Shown here in pieces: positions 52,125 through 61,116 of a stretch of 64,000 nt of DNA. Each line of letters begins with the position of its first letter. Positions within the stretch are counted from its first letter, which is position 1. The position numbers were made by a program, and so were the translations under genes. A model generated the notes under the pieces. That model saw only the letters and a list, made by a program, of their open reading frames with translations. It made no database searches and had not been told where the DNA came from. This stretch comes from RPQJ01 sp963748985 (GTDB lineage: Bacteria > Pseudomonadota > Gammaproteobacteria > Steroidobacterales > Steroidobacteraceae), in contig CAVVKQ010000010.1 of the NCBI GenBank assembly GCA_963748985.1, forward strand, positions 1 through 64,000, read 5' to 3'.

Positions 52125-52777
52125 CGGGACGACGCCCGAGTGGTGAGCATCGGCTGCAAGGCCGCCCGGACGGCCAGTTCGACTTGCTCGGGTGCGCCGG
52201 TCGCGTCGATGACGCGGAACCGGGTCGACTCCCGCGCAGCACGCTGCAGATAATTCTGCCGGACACGTTCAAAGAACTCGGCACGTTCCGACTCGAACCG
52301 GTCAGGCCCACCGGTGCCGTTGCGCGCGCGCGCACGCGCCATCCCGACGGCGATGGGGGCGTCGAGCAACACGGTGATATCAGGCTGTCGCTGCGGATGC
52401 ACGATCTGCACCAGCGCATCGATCTCAGCCGCGGGCAAGCCGCGGCCGCCACCCTGGTAGGCGTAAGTGGCATCGGTGAACCGGTCGCACAGCACCCATG
52501 CACCCCGCGCCACGGCCGGTTCGATCAAATTGGCGAGGTGACTCGCGCGCGCCGCGAACATCAGCAGCAGTTCGCAAGTTTGCGGCATGGGCTCGTCGGT
52601 ACGCTCGAGCAGGATACGGCGCAATTGTTCGGCCCGCGGTGTGCCACCCGGCTCACGCGTCAGCACGACCTCGACGCCCTCCGCTTCCAGCCAGTCAGCC
52701 GCGCGCCTGATCTGCGTCGTCTTGCCGACGCCCTCGCCGCCTTCGAACGTGATGAAACTGCCTTGCACCTTGCTCAA
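52121..52777 (-). CDS. tmk: Thymidylate kinase
   Basis: A 218-residue dTMP kinase. P-loop GGEGVGKT at 13-20, the DR motif in CDRFTDATYAYQGGGRGLP, and an LID region with arginines (PDRFESERAEFFERVRQNYL region). All conserved residues are present. Overlaps holB and mltG by four bases each. Confidence 0.96.
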   Translation of the reverse strand: MSKVQGSFITFEGGEGVGKTTQIRRAADWLEAEGVEVVLTREPGGTPRAEQLRRILLERTDEPMPQTCELLLMFAARASHLANLIEPAVARGAWVLCDRFTDATYAYQGGGRGLPAAEIDALVQIVHPQRQPDITVLLDAPIAVGMARARARNGTGGPDRFESERAEFFERVRQNYLQRAARESTRFRVIDATGAPEQVELAVRAALQPMLTTRASSR

Positions 52778-53808
52778 CGACCTTTGCTGTGCTGTTGACG
52801 GTAACGCACCAGGTACTGCCGCACGGCAGTCTCGTGCTCCGCCAGCGTCTTCGAGAACGCGTGCCTGCCGTCGCCCGCGCCCGTCGCGACGAAGAAGAGT
52901 TCGCCGCGAACGTCGGGTTGCACCGCCGCCTGCAACGAAGCGGCCCCTGGCAGCGCAATCGGCGTCGGCGGCAGGCCTGCCCGTGTGTATGTATTGTACG
53001 GACCGTCGCGCTCGAGATCAGTGCGCCGCAGGTTGCCGTCGAATTTCTCGCCGAGCCCGTAGATGACGGTCGGATCCGTCTGCAGACGCATGCCCCTGCG
53101 CAGTCGCTCGACGAATACCCCAGCGATGCGCGCACGCTCGTCCGGGTGCCCTGTTTCGCGCTCGATGATCGAGGCCAGGATCAGCGCGCCGTATTCGTCC
53201 TTGAGCGGCAGGTTTTCGTGCCGCGAGCCCCAAGCCACGGCCAGTTCCTTGCGCATGCGATCGCGCGACTGGCGCAGCAGGTCAATGTCCCGGGTGCCTT
53301 TGCCGAACAGATACGTGTCGGGAAAGAACAGGCCTTCGGGAGGCTTGCCGTCCTCGCCGAGCGCACGCATGACTGCGTCGTCCTGCAGATCTCCAGTCGT
53401 GTGCTCCAACGTCGGTACGGCCGCGAGCGCCCTGCGCAGCTCGCGAAAGGTCCAGCCCTCGACGATCGTGACCGAATGCTGGACGACGGCCCCGCTCACC
53501 AGGGCCTGCAGCAGGCCCCGGGGCGAAGTGCCCGGTTTGATCGCAAATTCTCCCGCGTGCATCCGCGAGTCGGCGCCGATGTACCGGCCGTAAAGCGCGA
53601 GCAGCCGTGGGTGGGTGAGCAAACCCCTGGCGGCGAGTTCACGCGCAACAGCCGTGAGCGTTTGCCCGGGCTGGACATCAACGATGGCGGCTTCGGATTC
53701 AATCGCGAGAGGCTGCGCCAGCCAGTGACGAACGTACAGCGCGCCGGCTGTGACGACGATCGCGGCGATCGCCAGCAGCACCAGCAGCGTGCGCCGCACC
53801 CGCATCAT
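52774..53808 (-). CDS. mltG: Endolytic murein transglycosylase MltG
   Basis: A 344-residue inner-membrane protein with one N-terminal helix (~8-25), a LysM-like region and a YceG catalytic domain. The catalytic Glu216 is in ASIIERETGHP, followed by VFVERLRRGMRLQTDPTVIYG. MltG terminates glycan strands during peptidoglycan synthesis. Between pabC and tmk, each overlapped by four bases. Confidence 0.95.
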   Translation of the reverse strand: MMRVRRTLLVLLAIAAIVVTAGALYVRHWLAQPLAIESEAAIVDVQPGQTLTAVARELAARGLLTHPRLLALYGRYIGADSRMHAGEFAIKPGTSPRGLLQALVSGAVVQHSVTIVEGWTFRELRRALAAVPTLEHTTGDLQDDAVMRALGEDGKPPEGLFFPDTYLFGKGTRDIDLLRQSRDRMRKELAVAWGSRHENLPLKDEYGALILASIIERETGHPDERARIAGVFVERLRRGMRLQTDPTVIYGLGEKFDGNLRRTDLERDGPYNTYTRAGLPPTPIALPGAASLQAAVQPDVRGELFFVATGAGDGRHAFSKTLAEHETAVRQYLVRYRQQHSKGR

Positions 53809-54626
53809 TCGTCGGCAGTCTCGACCGCGTCGCGCAGCCGTGCCGTCATCTCACCCGGCCCGAAGTCATTCACGCCCACGATGCAGCCGACAGGCCGGAT
53901 GCCACGCACGGAGTTGGTCAGGAAGCATTCGTCAGCCTGGGCCAGGTCGTCGAGCGTGTACTCGCCAATCTCGACGTGAATGCCGAGCGTCTGCGCCAGG
54001 CACAGCACGACTTCGCGCATCACGCCAGCAACACCGCAGTCGCTGATCTGCGGCGTCAGCAGTTCCCCGCTGCGCACCAGGAAAACATTGGCGGCCGTGG
54101 CACATACGACGCGATCGTCGGTCGAGCGCATGAGGCCCTCGTCGACCGCGGGATCGCGCAGTTCCGCGCCGGCGAGCACCTGTTCGAGTCGATTGAGGTG
54201 CTTGATTCCCGCGAGCCGGGGATTGCGGCCCAGCCGGGTCTCGCACACGCGCAAGGTGAGCGGACGCGCCGCCTCGGATCCGGACACCTGCTGTGCTGTC
54301 GAGACGACGATGCGCGTCAGGCTCGGCTCGGCCGGCGGCGGATAGGCGCGCGGACCCGGACCCCGCGTCAGCGTGAGCTTGACCACGGCGGCGCCGAAGC
54401 CTTCAAGGGCACGCAGGCAATCCGTTTCGATGAGGTCGACCGGCGGCGTCGGCATGCCAAGGCGGTGACAGCCTTCGGCGAGACGCGCCATGTGGCTCTG
54501 AAAGCGGCGCACCCGCCCGTTCGTCGCACCCATCGTCTCGAACAGGCCATCGCCGTACTGCAGCCCGCGGTCGTCCACCGACACGCTGCCGCCTTCGACG
54601 CCATTCACGAACTTCCGACCCATCAT
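53805..54626 (-). CDS. pabC: 4-amino-4-deoxychorismate lyase
   Basis: A 273-residue PLP enzyme of fold type IV, converting aminodeoxychorismate to p-aminobenzoate and pyruvate for folate. Lys142 in AGIKHLNRLEQV binds PLP; FVNGVEGGSVSVDDRGLQYG is the N-terminal signature. ATG at 54626 lies in ATGA overlap with the pabB stop; a second ATG directly follows. Confidence 0.93.
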   Translation of the reverse strand: MMGRKFVNGVEGGSVSVDDRGLQYGDGLFETMGATNGRVRRFQSHMARLAEGCHRLGMPTPPVDLIETDCLRALEGFGAAVVKLTLTRGPGPRAYPPPAEPSLTRIVVSTAQQVSGSEAARPLTLRVCETRLGRNPRLAGIKHLNRLEQVLAGAELRDPAVDEGLMRSTDDRVVCATAANVFLVRSGELLTPQISDCGVAGVMREVVLCLAQTLGIHVEIGEYTLDDLAQADECFLTNSVRGIRPVGCIVGVNDFGPGEMTARLRDAVETADE

Positions 54627-55972
54627 CGTCGTTCTCCCAGCGCGCGCAGGATTCCATGCGCCTTCGCGCGGGTTTCGGCCAGTTCAGCCTCGGGTACGGA
54701 GTCTGCCACGATGCCTGCTCCGGTCCGAAATTCAATCTCACCGTCGCGCACGGTCAGCGTACGGATCAGGATGTTCAGGTCCATCGCGCCGTTCAGGTCG
54801 AGGTACCCGAGGGAACCGGTATACGCGTCACGCGGCTCGCCTTCGAGCCCGGCGAGCAGGTCCATGCACCGCACTTTGGGGCAGCCGGTGATCGTGCCGC
54901 CCGGGAACACGGCAGCGATCGCCTGGCCCGGGGTTACGTCATCGCGCAGGACTCCGCGCACGTTCGAGACGATGTGGTGCACCGTCGCATACGTCTCGAT
55001 GGTCATGAACTCGTCGACCTCCACGGTGCCGCCGCGGCAGATACGACCAAGGTCGTTGCGTTCGAGGTCCACCAGCATGACGTGCTCGGCGCATTCCTTT
55101 TCGTTGAGCCTGAGCTCGCTCTTGAGCGCCGCGTCGGCGACACGGTCCCGCCCGCGCGGGCGCGTGCCGGCGATGGGGCGGGTGCTCGCGATGCCATCCT
55201 GCAATTGCAGCAGGCGCTCGGGCGATGAACTCAGCAGTGCGAAGTCGCTGAACTGTGCAAGCGCCGCGAAGGGTGCCGGGTTCGCGCGCCGCAGGGCTCG
55301 GTAAAGGTCCGGCACCGTGGCGCCTGGTGCCAGGCGGGTGCGCCAGGAACGCGAGAGATTGGCCTGGTAGACGTCGCCACGTGCGATTGCCTCGAGCACC
55401 TCGTGCATACCGTCGAGGAAAACCTGCGGTTCCTGCTCTTCGACCTCCGTAGCCAGCACGGCGGGTGGACTCCGCTGGTCCGCGCTGGCGACGGCGGCGA
55501 GATCGGCACGGACCTGTTCCCGCAGCTGTTCCACGACCCCGGCGTCGCGCGCAACGATGCGAACCTCGCGGGTCCGCCGGTCGCGCATCAACGCGCCACG
55601 CATGCGCCACGCCACGGCACGCGGCAGGCGCGAGGCAGGCAAATGCAGCGTCGGTTCGATCTCGCCCGCAAGTTCGTAGCCGAGGTAGAGGAACCAACCG
55701 TCGGTGAACACGGCCCCGCCAGGGACGAGGCCACCCGCGCCGCGTTCCCGGGCGACCCAGCGATCGAGCGCATCCAGGAACCGGCCACCGGCGGTCGCTT
55801 CGCGGACATCTCCCACGAGACTGCCGTCAGGCAACTGCGAGAGTTGCTCGCCGGGCAACGCGAACAGGACGTCGTGACACCCAAGTGGCTCTTCGCCGCT
55901 CACGCTCTCGAGCAGGACGGGATAACGGGCGGGAAAGTGCTCGTGCAGCGCGAGCAGATCGGCTTCGCGCAT
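54623..55972 (-). CDS. pabB: Aminodeoxychorismate synthase component I
   Basis: A 449-residue chorismate-binding enzyme that aminates chorismate with ammonia supplied by PabA. The C-terminal block PGGTITGCPKVRCMDLL and ERNDLGR are intact. The loop at 266-270 reads PIAGT; E. coli PabB has PIKGT with a lysine that forms a covalent intermediate, whereas Ala is the anthranilate-synthase state. Its placement next to pabC argues that it is PabB nonetheless. Starts 22 bases after the fabF stop. Confidence 0.9.
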   Translation of the reverse strand: MREADLLALHEHFPARYPVLLESVSGEEPLGCHDVLFALPGEQLSQLPDGSLVGDVREATAGGRFLDALDRWVARERGAGGLVPGGAVFTDGWFLYLGYELAGEIEPTLHLPASRLPRAVAWRMRGALMRDRRTREVRIVARDAGVVEQLREQVRADLAAVASADQRSPPAVLATEVEEQEPQVFLDGMHEVLEAIARGDVYQANLSRSWRTRLAPGATVPDLYRALRRANPAPFAALAQFSDFALLSSSPERLLQLQDGIASTRPIAGTRPRGRDRVADAALKSELRLNEKECAEHVMLVDLERNDLGRICRGGTVEVDEFMTIETYATVHHIVSNVRGVLRDDVTPGQAIAAVFPGGTITGCPKVRCMDLLAGLEGEPRDAYTGSLGYLDLNGAMDLNILIRTLTVRDGEIEFRTGAGIVADSVPEAELAETRAKAHGILRALGERR

Positions 55973-55994
55973 GGCTGGGGGGTGGCTCGCGCGC

Positions 55995-57239
55995 TCAGCT
56001 GAGCGCGCGGAAGATCAGGCTGCCGTTCGTGCCACCGAAGCCGAACGAATTCGACAGCGCGATGCTGACTGGCGCCTGGCGCGCGGTACCCGGTACGTAG
56101 TCCAGGTCGCACTCCGGATCCGGGTTCTCGAGGTTGATCGTCGGCGGCAGCACCCGGTCGCGAATCGCAAGAATCGAGAAGATCGCTTCGACAACACCCG
56201 CTGCACCGAGCAGGTGCCCGGTCATCGACTTGGTCGAGCTCACCGCGACCTTGCGCGCGTGGTCGCCGAGCGCCCGCTTGATCGCGATCGTCTCGGCACG
56301 GTCGCCGAGTTCGGTCGAGGTCGCATGTGCATTGATGTAGTCGACCGCTTCGACGTTGATCTCCGCGTCGCGGATGGCCGCAGTCATCGCCAGCCGCGCG
56401 CCCTCGCCGTCTTCCGGCGGCGACGTAATGTGGTGGGCGTCGCCGCTCATGCCGAAGCCGACGAGCTCCGCATAGATCTGTGCGCCACGGGCCTTCGCGT
56501 GTTCGTACTCTTCGAGGACGACGGCTCCGCCGCCCTCCGCCATCACGAAACCATCGCGGTCCTTGTCCCAGGGACGGCTCGCGCGCGCGGGCTCGTCATT
56601 GCGCAGGGACAGCGCGCGCGCCTGGCAGAAGCTGCCGACCCCGAGCGGCGTGAACGCCATCTCGGAACCGCCCGCAACCATGACGTCGGCGTCGCCGTAC
56701 TGGATCAGGCGGCACGCCAGGCCAATCGAATGCGTTGACGTCGTGCATGCCGTGACCAGCGCGATGTTCGGTCCGCGCAGGCCGTGATGGATCGACACCT
56801 GCCCGGCTGCCGCGTTGATGATGCTGCCGGGAATGAAGAACGGAGAGATCTTGCGCGGCGTCCTTGCCTCGAGCCACTTCGCCGTGTTCTCTTCGATGGT
56901 CGAGAGTCCGCCGATGCCGGCGCCCATGGCGACGCCGATGCGCGCGCAGTTCGCCTCAGTGACCTCGAAGCCGGAATCCTTGATGGCTTGCGTAGCCGAG
57001 GCAACGCCGAACGGAACGAACGGATCGAATTTCCGCAGGTCCTTGGGCGCCATGTACTCCTCGGCATTGAATCCTTGCGCCTGCCCGCCAATGCGGACCG
57101 GGAAGGCGCTCAGGTCCATCTTGTCGATGAGACCGATGCCGCTGCGACCGTTCACGATGCCTTCCCAGGCGGTTGCGACGGCGCTGCCGAGCGGGGAAAC
57201 GATGCCTAAACCTGTGACGACGACTCTGCGCCTGGACAA
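55995..57239 (-). CDS. fabF: 3-oxoacyl-ACP synthase II
   Basis: A 414-residue KAS II. Nucleophile Cys165 is in VTACTTSTHSIG; catalytic histidines lie in YINAHATSTELGD and STKSMTGHLLGA. It elongates acyl chains on ACP and ends in FGFGGTNGSLIF. A 75-base gap with a perfect hairpin separates it from acpP. Confidence 0.97.
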   Translation of the reverse strand: MSRRRVVVTGLGIVSPLGSAVATAWEGIVNGRSGIGLIDKMDLSAFPVRIGGQAQGFNAEEYMAPKDLRKFDPFVPFGVASATQAIKDSGFEVTEANCARIGVAMGAGIGGLSTIEENTAKWLEARTPRKISPFFIPGSIINAAAGQVSIHHGLRGPNIALVTACTTSTHSIGLACRLIQYGDADVMVAGGSEMAFTPLGVGSFCQARALSLRNDEPARASRPWDKDRDGFVMAEGGGAVVLEEYEHAKARGAQIYAELVGFGMSGDAHHITSPPEDGEGARLAMTAAIRDAEINVEAVDYINAHATSTELGDRAETIAIKRALGDHARKVAVSSTKSMTGHLLGAAGVVEAIFSILAIRDRVLPPTINLENPDPECDLDYVPGTARQAPVSIALSNSFGFGGTNGSLIFRALS

Positions 57240-57277
57240 GCTGGGTCTCCCCGAAGATTCACTGGAACGATGTTGCA

Positions 57278-57299
57278 GGACCGCCTTCCCTGGCGGTCC
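57278..57299. other. Perfect hairpin between acpP and fabF
   Basis: GGACCGCC (57278-57285) and GGCGGTCC (57292-57299) form an 8-bp stem with a six-base loop, in the 75-base acpP-fabF gap. With no T-run it is not a full terminator; it may limit read-through or protect the acpP transcript, matching the need for much more ACP than FabF. Confidence 0.55.
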
Positions 57300-57314
57300 G
57301 GCAAGAGGCGCTGC

Positions 57315-57557
57315 TCAGGCCTGGGTGCGGCGCTCGTTGATGTAGTCGATAGCCTGCTGCACGGTCGTGATCTTCTCGGCGTCCTCGTCGGGAATTTCGG
57401 TCTCGAATTCCTCTTCGAGCGCCATCACGAGTTCGACAGTGTCGAGCGAGTCTGCACCGAGGTCATCGACGAAGGAGGACTCGTTGGTGACTTCCTCTTC
57501 CTTGACGCCCAGTTGCTCGGCGACGATCGCCTTCACTCGCTGTTCAATACTGCTCAT
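57315..57557 (-). CDS. acpP: Acyl carrier protein
   Basis: An 80-residue, strongly acidic protein. Ser37 in GADSLDTVEL takes the 4'-phosphopantetheine arm. The chosen ATG (57557) gives MSSIEQRVKA, the normal ACP start, with AAGGA upstream; a 21-codon extension read by an upstream ATG is not typical. Carries growing acyl chains for the Fab enzymes around it. Confidence 0.98.
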   Translation of the reverse strand: MSSIEQRVKAIVAEQLGVKEEEVTNESSFVDDLGADSLDTVELVMALEEEFETEIPDEDAEKITTVQQAIDYINERRTQA

Positions 57558-57629
57558 TGTCGTAGGGATCCTTTGGAAGGAAACAAAATCTGCCGATCCG
57601 GGCCTGCAGGGGACCGGCATGGGGCGCGT

Positions 57630-57660
57630 ATTCTATGTTAAGGCCGTGGCAAGGGTCCAA
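57630..57660 (-). promoter_or_regulatory. Candidate acpP promoter
   Basis: On the minus strand TTGGAC (57655-57660) and TAGAAT (57630-57635) are separated by 19 bases, about 75-100 bases upstream of the acpP ATG, in a 121-base gap from fabG. The spacing is long, so it is a weak prediction, but a separate acpP promoter is expected from other gammaproteobacteria. Confidence 0.28.
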
Positions 57661-57678
57661 TTTGGCCAGAAAAACCAA

Positions 57679-58425
57679 TTAGATCATGTACATACCACCA
57701 TTTACATGCACGGTCTCGCCGGTGATGTAGGCCGCGTCGGGTCCCGCCAGGAAGGCAACGGCGGCCGCAATGTCGCCCGGCGAACCCAGGCGGCCGAGTG
57801 GAACCTGCGTCAGCAGAGCCGTTTTCTGGCCCTCGCCGAGGGCATCGGTCATGTCCGTGACGATGAACCCTGGAGCCACCACGTTGACCGTGATGTTGCG
57901 CGAGCCGACTTCGCGCGCAAGGCTCTTGCTGAAGCCGATCATGCCGGCCTTGGCCGCCGCGTAGTTAGTCTGGCCGGCGTTACCCATGACGCCGATGACG
58001 GATGCAATGTTCACGATCCGGCCTTTGCGCGCCTTCATCATTCCGCGCATGACGGCCTTGCAGGTACGGTACACGGCGCTCAGGTCGGTATCGAGCACCG
58101 CCTGCCAATCGTCCGCGCTCATGCGCATGAGCAGGCCGTCGCGCGTGATGCCGGCGTTGTTGACGAGGATCGACGGCGTGCCTTCCACGGCTTCCACAGC
58201 CTTGAAACACGCTTCGACCGCACCCGGGTCGCCGACGTTCAGGACCACGCCTCGGCCCGCGATGCCCGCCTCCTTGAGGTACGCGTCGATGGTCCCGGCG
58301 CCGGCTGCGGTCGTGGCGGTGCCCACGACCCGCGCACCGCGCTTGCCGAGTTCCAATGCAATGGCGCGGCCGATACCCCGCGTGGCGCCCGTGACCAGTG
58401 CAAATTCGCCTGCGAGACTGCTCAT
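57679..58425 (-). CDS. fabG: 3-oxoacyl-ACP reductase
   Basis: A 248-residue short-chain dehydrogenase using NADPH. GATRGIG (13-19), Ser142, Tyr155 and Lys159 (YAAAK) form the catalytic set. The start at 58425 overlaps the fabD stop by four bases (ATGA), and gives the usual MSSLAGE N-terminus. Next gene acpP after 121 bases. Confidence 0.98.
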   Translation of the reverse strand: MSSLAGEFALVTGATRGIGRAIALELGKRGARVVGTATTAAGAGTIDAYLKEAGIAGRGVVLNVGDPGAVEACFKAVEAVEGTPSILVNNAGITRDGLLMRMSADDWQAVLDTDLSAVYRTCKAVMRGMMKARKGRIVNIASVIGVMGNAGQTNYAAAKAGMIGFSKSLAREVGSRNITVNVVAPGFIVTDMTDALGEGQKTALLTQVPLGRLGSPGDIAAAVAFLAGPDAAYITGETVHVNGGMYMI

Positions 58426-59369
58426 CCGTTTGCTCCACAGGCGGCCAGCGCGGCCGCCATCGATGTCGAATCCTCGAGCGCAAGCATCCTGAGTTCGGGC
58501 TTGCGTTCGATCCGGCGGTTGAGTGACGTCAGCACCTTGCCAGGACCGCACTCCACGTACGTGGTCGCGCCACCCGCCAGCATCGCGCGAACGGTGTCGG
58601 CCCAGCGCACGGGCTTGAACAACTGCTCCTTGAGAGACTGGCGGATACCCTCGGGCGAGCTGTGCTTGCGTACGTCCACGGTATAGACGTCGGCGACGTT
58701 CGGCAGACGCACGTCCACGGTCGCGAGCTTCGCCGCGAGCTGCTCGGCCGCGCCCACCATCAGGCTGCTGTGCGAAGGAACGCTCACCGGCAACAATACC
58801 GCGCGCTTGGCGCCGCGGGCCTTCGCGGCATCGATCGCTCGCGCAACAGCCGTCGCATTGCCCGCGATGACGGTCTGGCCGGGCGCATTGAAATTCACCG
58901 GTTCGACCACTTCACCCTGCGCCGCTTCCCTGCAGGCTGCGTCGAGATCCGCGTCCTCGAGTCCGAGGATTGCCGCCATTGCGCCCTGCCCCAGCGGCAC
59001 GGCCTGCTGCATCACCTGGCCGCGGAAGCGTACGACGTCGATGGCCGTCTTGTAATCCATCGCGTCCGAGCACACGAGCGCGGTGTATTCACCGAGGCTG
59101 TGTCCCGCCATGGCCACGGGCCGCGGCCCGCCGCGACCGACCCAGACACGCCACGTCGCGACCCCGGCTGCCAGCATCGCCGGCTGCGTGCGCTCCGTGG
59201 AGCCGAGGTCGGCCTCGGGCCCGTCCTGGCAGAGAGCCCAGAGGTCGTAGCCGAGCACGTCGCTCGCTTCGGCAAAAGTCGCCCGCACGACCGGTTCCGC
59301 CGCGCCGAGTTCGGCGAGCATGCCGACGGACTGGGACCCCTGCCCCGGAAAAACGAAAGCGAGTGTCAT
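58422..59369 (-). CDS. fabD: Malonyl-CoA:ACP transacylase
   Basis: A 315-residue acyltransferase. The nucleophile Ser91 is in GHSLGEYT, and the oxyanion loop is FVFPGQGSQ at 5-13. A conserved catalytic His follows in VPSHSSLM. Start chosen at 59369, with AGGGGAA about 8 bases upstream, rather than the 13-codon extension. In many gammaproteobacteria plsX and fabH precede it; here they are absent from the locus. Confidence 0.97.
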   Translation of the reverse strand: MTLAFVFPGQGSQSVGMLAELGAAEPVVRATFAEASDVLGYDLWALCQDGPEADLGSTERTQPAMLAAGVATWRVWVGRGGPRPVAMAGHSLGEYTALVCSDAMDYKTAIDVVRFRGQVMQQAVPLGQGAMAAILGLEDADLDAACREAAQGEVVEPVNFNAPGQTVIAGNATAVARAIDAAKARGAKRAVLLPVSVPSHSSLMVGAAEQLAAKLATVDVRLPNVADVYTVDVRKHSSPEGIRQSLKEQLFKPVRWADTVRAMLAGGATTYVECGPGKVLTSLNRRIERKPELRMLALEDSTSMAAALAACGANG

Positions 59370-59429
59370 CGGCAGTGTTCCCCTGGCGACCGTCCGGCGG
59401 CCGATCATGATACTGGGGCACGATTATAG

Positions 59430-60053
59430 CTATGCGGCCACAGGTCGCTGCCGCCACAGCAGCCAAAGCGCCGCCACCGTACCGCCGATCGCGCCGTAGG
59501 TATGGGCCTGGTGGATAACTGGCACCGCCAGCGTGGAGGCCGTGAACGGCAGCGGACCCACCAGGTGCTCCCAGCCGAGCTTGAGCGCGAACAGGACCGT
59601 CACCAGCGCGGTGATGGCATCGCGCGCGCGCCATAACCACGCACAAAGCCCAGCCGCCATCAGGCCGTGCAGTGCGCCGGAAAAACCTACGTACCACTCG
59701 AGTTGCGGCTCGAATACGAGGAACCCGAGATCGACCGCGACGGTCGAAGCGACGAGGATGACGATCCACCCGCGGAGATCGAATTCGCGTGCAAAGAGCC
59801 AGGCCACGAGTGCGAGGCCGACGAGGTTCCAGGCGAGATGTGCCAGGTCGTAGTGAAAGAAATGGGCGGTGACGAGCCGCGCGTATTCGCCGCCGGCCAG
59901 GACGGCGGCACGGTCGTAGGGCAGGGTCTCCCACGCCGGCGCGCCGAGCAGCTGGACCGCGACGAGCACGAGCGCGAGCACGACCGGTGCGCGCCATGCG
60001 CGTGCGCCGAGTTGCGCCAGCTGCAGCAGTTGCGAGAGACGTCCCAGGTTCAT
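59430..60053 (-). CDS. rrtA: Rhombosortase (rhomboid-family intramembrane protease)
   Basis: A 207-residue six-helix membrane protease. Ser125 in GFSG and a later His in HQAHTYGAIGG (probably His184) are the catalytic dyad; HLAWNLVG holds the conserved His/Asn. The short size and helix arrangement match rhombosortases, which cut GlyGly-CTERM tails from proteins exported by type II secretion. It faces the gsp pseudopilin genes across about 70 bases, which fits that role. No GlyGly-CTERM substrate was found in the window. Confidence 0.85.
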   Translation of the reverse strand: MNLGRLSQLLQLAQLGARAWRAPVVLALVLVAVQLLGAPAWETLPYDRAAVLAGGEYARLVTAHFFHYDLAHLAWNLVGLALVAWLFAREFDLRGWIVILVASTVAVDLGFLVFEPQLEWYVGFSGALHGLMAAGLCAWLWRARDAITALVTVLFALKLGWEHLVGPLPFTASTLAVPVIHQAHTYGAIGGTVAALWLLWRQRPVAA

Positions 60054-60123
60054 GCGTGCGCCGGATCCAACGGCATGGGTTTGCTATGATCAGCGGAATC
60101 TACCGTCAACCACAGCACTCCAC

Positions 60124-60561
60124 ATGACATTTACCGGATTGCGCCGCAGTCGCGGCTTTACGCTGATCGAGATCATGGTCGTCGTCGTGATCCTCGGCAT
60201 CCTTGCCGCGCTGGTCGCACCGAACGTGATCCGTCGCATCGACGATGCGCGCGTGACCAAGGCCAGGCAGGACATCCGCGCTTACGAAACGGCGCTCAAC
60301 CTGTACCGGATGGACAACTTCCGCTATCCCACCACGGAGCAGGGCCTGCAGTCGCTCGTCACGCGCCCCGCCGACCCCAACATCAAGAACTGGAAGGAAG
60401 GCGGCTACATCGACGGCATGAAGAAGGATCCCTGGGGCAACGACTACGCCTACATCGCACCGGGCACGCGTGGCGACTACGACCTCTACACGCTCGGCGC
60501 CGACGGCCAGCCGGGCGGCGAAGGACCCGATGCCGACATCGGCAACTGGAACATCGAATAG
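60124..60561 (+). CDS. gspG: Type II secretion major pseudopilin
   Basis: A 145-residue prepilin. The leader is 11 residues long (ending RSRG) and is cut before FTLIEIMVV, with Glu at +5 (residue 16). The mature domain holds the GspG landmarks 'RMDNFRYPTTEQGLQSLV' (shortened: YPTTEQGLQSL) and DPWGNDYAY, and a calcium-site-like acidic loop near GADGQPGGEGPDADIGNW. First gene of the gsp G-to-L run. Confidence 0.97.
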   Translation: MTFTGLRRSRGFTLIEIMVVVVILGILAALVAPNVIRRIDDARVTKARQDIRAYETALNLYRMDNFRYPTTEQGLQSLVTRPADPNIKNWKEGGYIDGMKKDPWGNDYAYIAPGTRGDYDLYTLGADGQPGGEGPDADIGNWNIE

Positions 60562-60565
60562 TCCC

Positions 60566-61114
60566 GTGCCGCGGCTTGCAGCCGCACGCCGCACCTCGGG
60601 GTTCACCCTGCTCGAGGTGCTCGTGGTCGTCGTCATCATCGGCATCCTCACTTCGATGGCCGTGATCTCGGTCAACGTGCTCGGCGGCGATCACGAGATG
60701 CAGCAGGAAGCCGAGCGCCTGCAGGCCATCCTGCTGCAGACGCGTGAGGACGCCATCCTGCAGAGCCGCGACATCGGCATGCGGCTCGACGCAACGGGTT
60801 ACGATTTTCTCGCGTACGACGGCCGCGTCCAGCGCTGGATCACAGTCGAAGGCGACCCCCTGCTGCGCGCGCGCTCGATGCCCGAAGGCCTGCAGCTCTC
60901 GCTGCGACTCGAAGACCGCAACGTGCAGTTGAAGCAACGCGAGCCGGCGACCGAGCGCGAACCCATCCAGCCGCAGGTGATCCTGCAGGCGTCGGGCGAA
61001 CAGGTTCCGTTCGACGTCAGCTTCGCGCGCGACGGCACCGACGAGAAGCGCCGCGTGAGCGGCACGGTCGAAGGCAGGATCGAAGTGCACGACGACACCC
61101 GCGACAAGCGTTGA
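60566..61114 (+). CDS. gspH: Type II secretion minor pseudopilin GspH
   Basis: A 182-residue pseudopilin starting with GTG, five bases after gspG. The leader MPRLAAARRTSG is cut before FTLLEVLVVVV with Glu at +5. The mature part is the GspH beta-rich domain ending in a basic-acidic tail (HDDTRDKR). An in-frame ATG exists 36 bases upstream inside gspG but would lengthen the leader unnaturally. Confidence 0.88.
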   Translation: MPRLAAARRTSGFTLLEVLVVVVIIGILTSMAVISVNVLGGDHEMQQEAERLQAILLQTREDAILQSRDIGMRLDATGYDFLAYDGRVQRWITVEGDPLLRARSMPEGLQLSLRLEDRNVQLKQREPATEREPIQPQVILQASGEQVPFDVSFARDGTDEKRRVSGTVEGRIEVHDDTRDKR

Positions 61115-61116
61115 CG

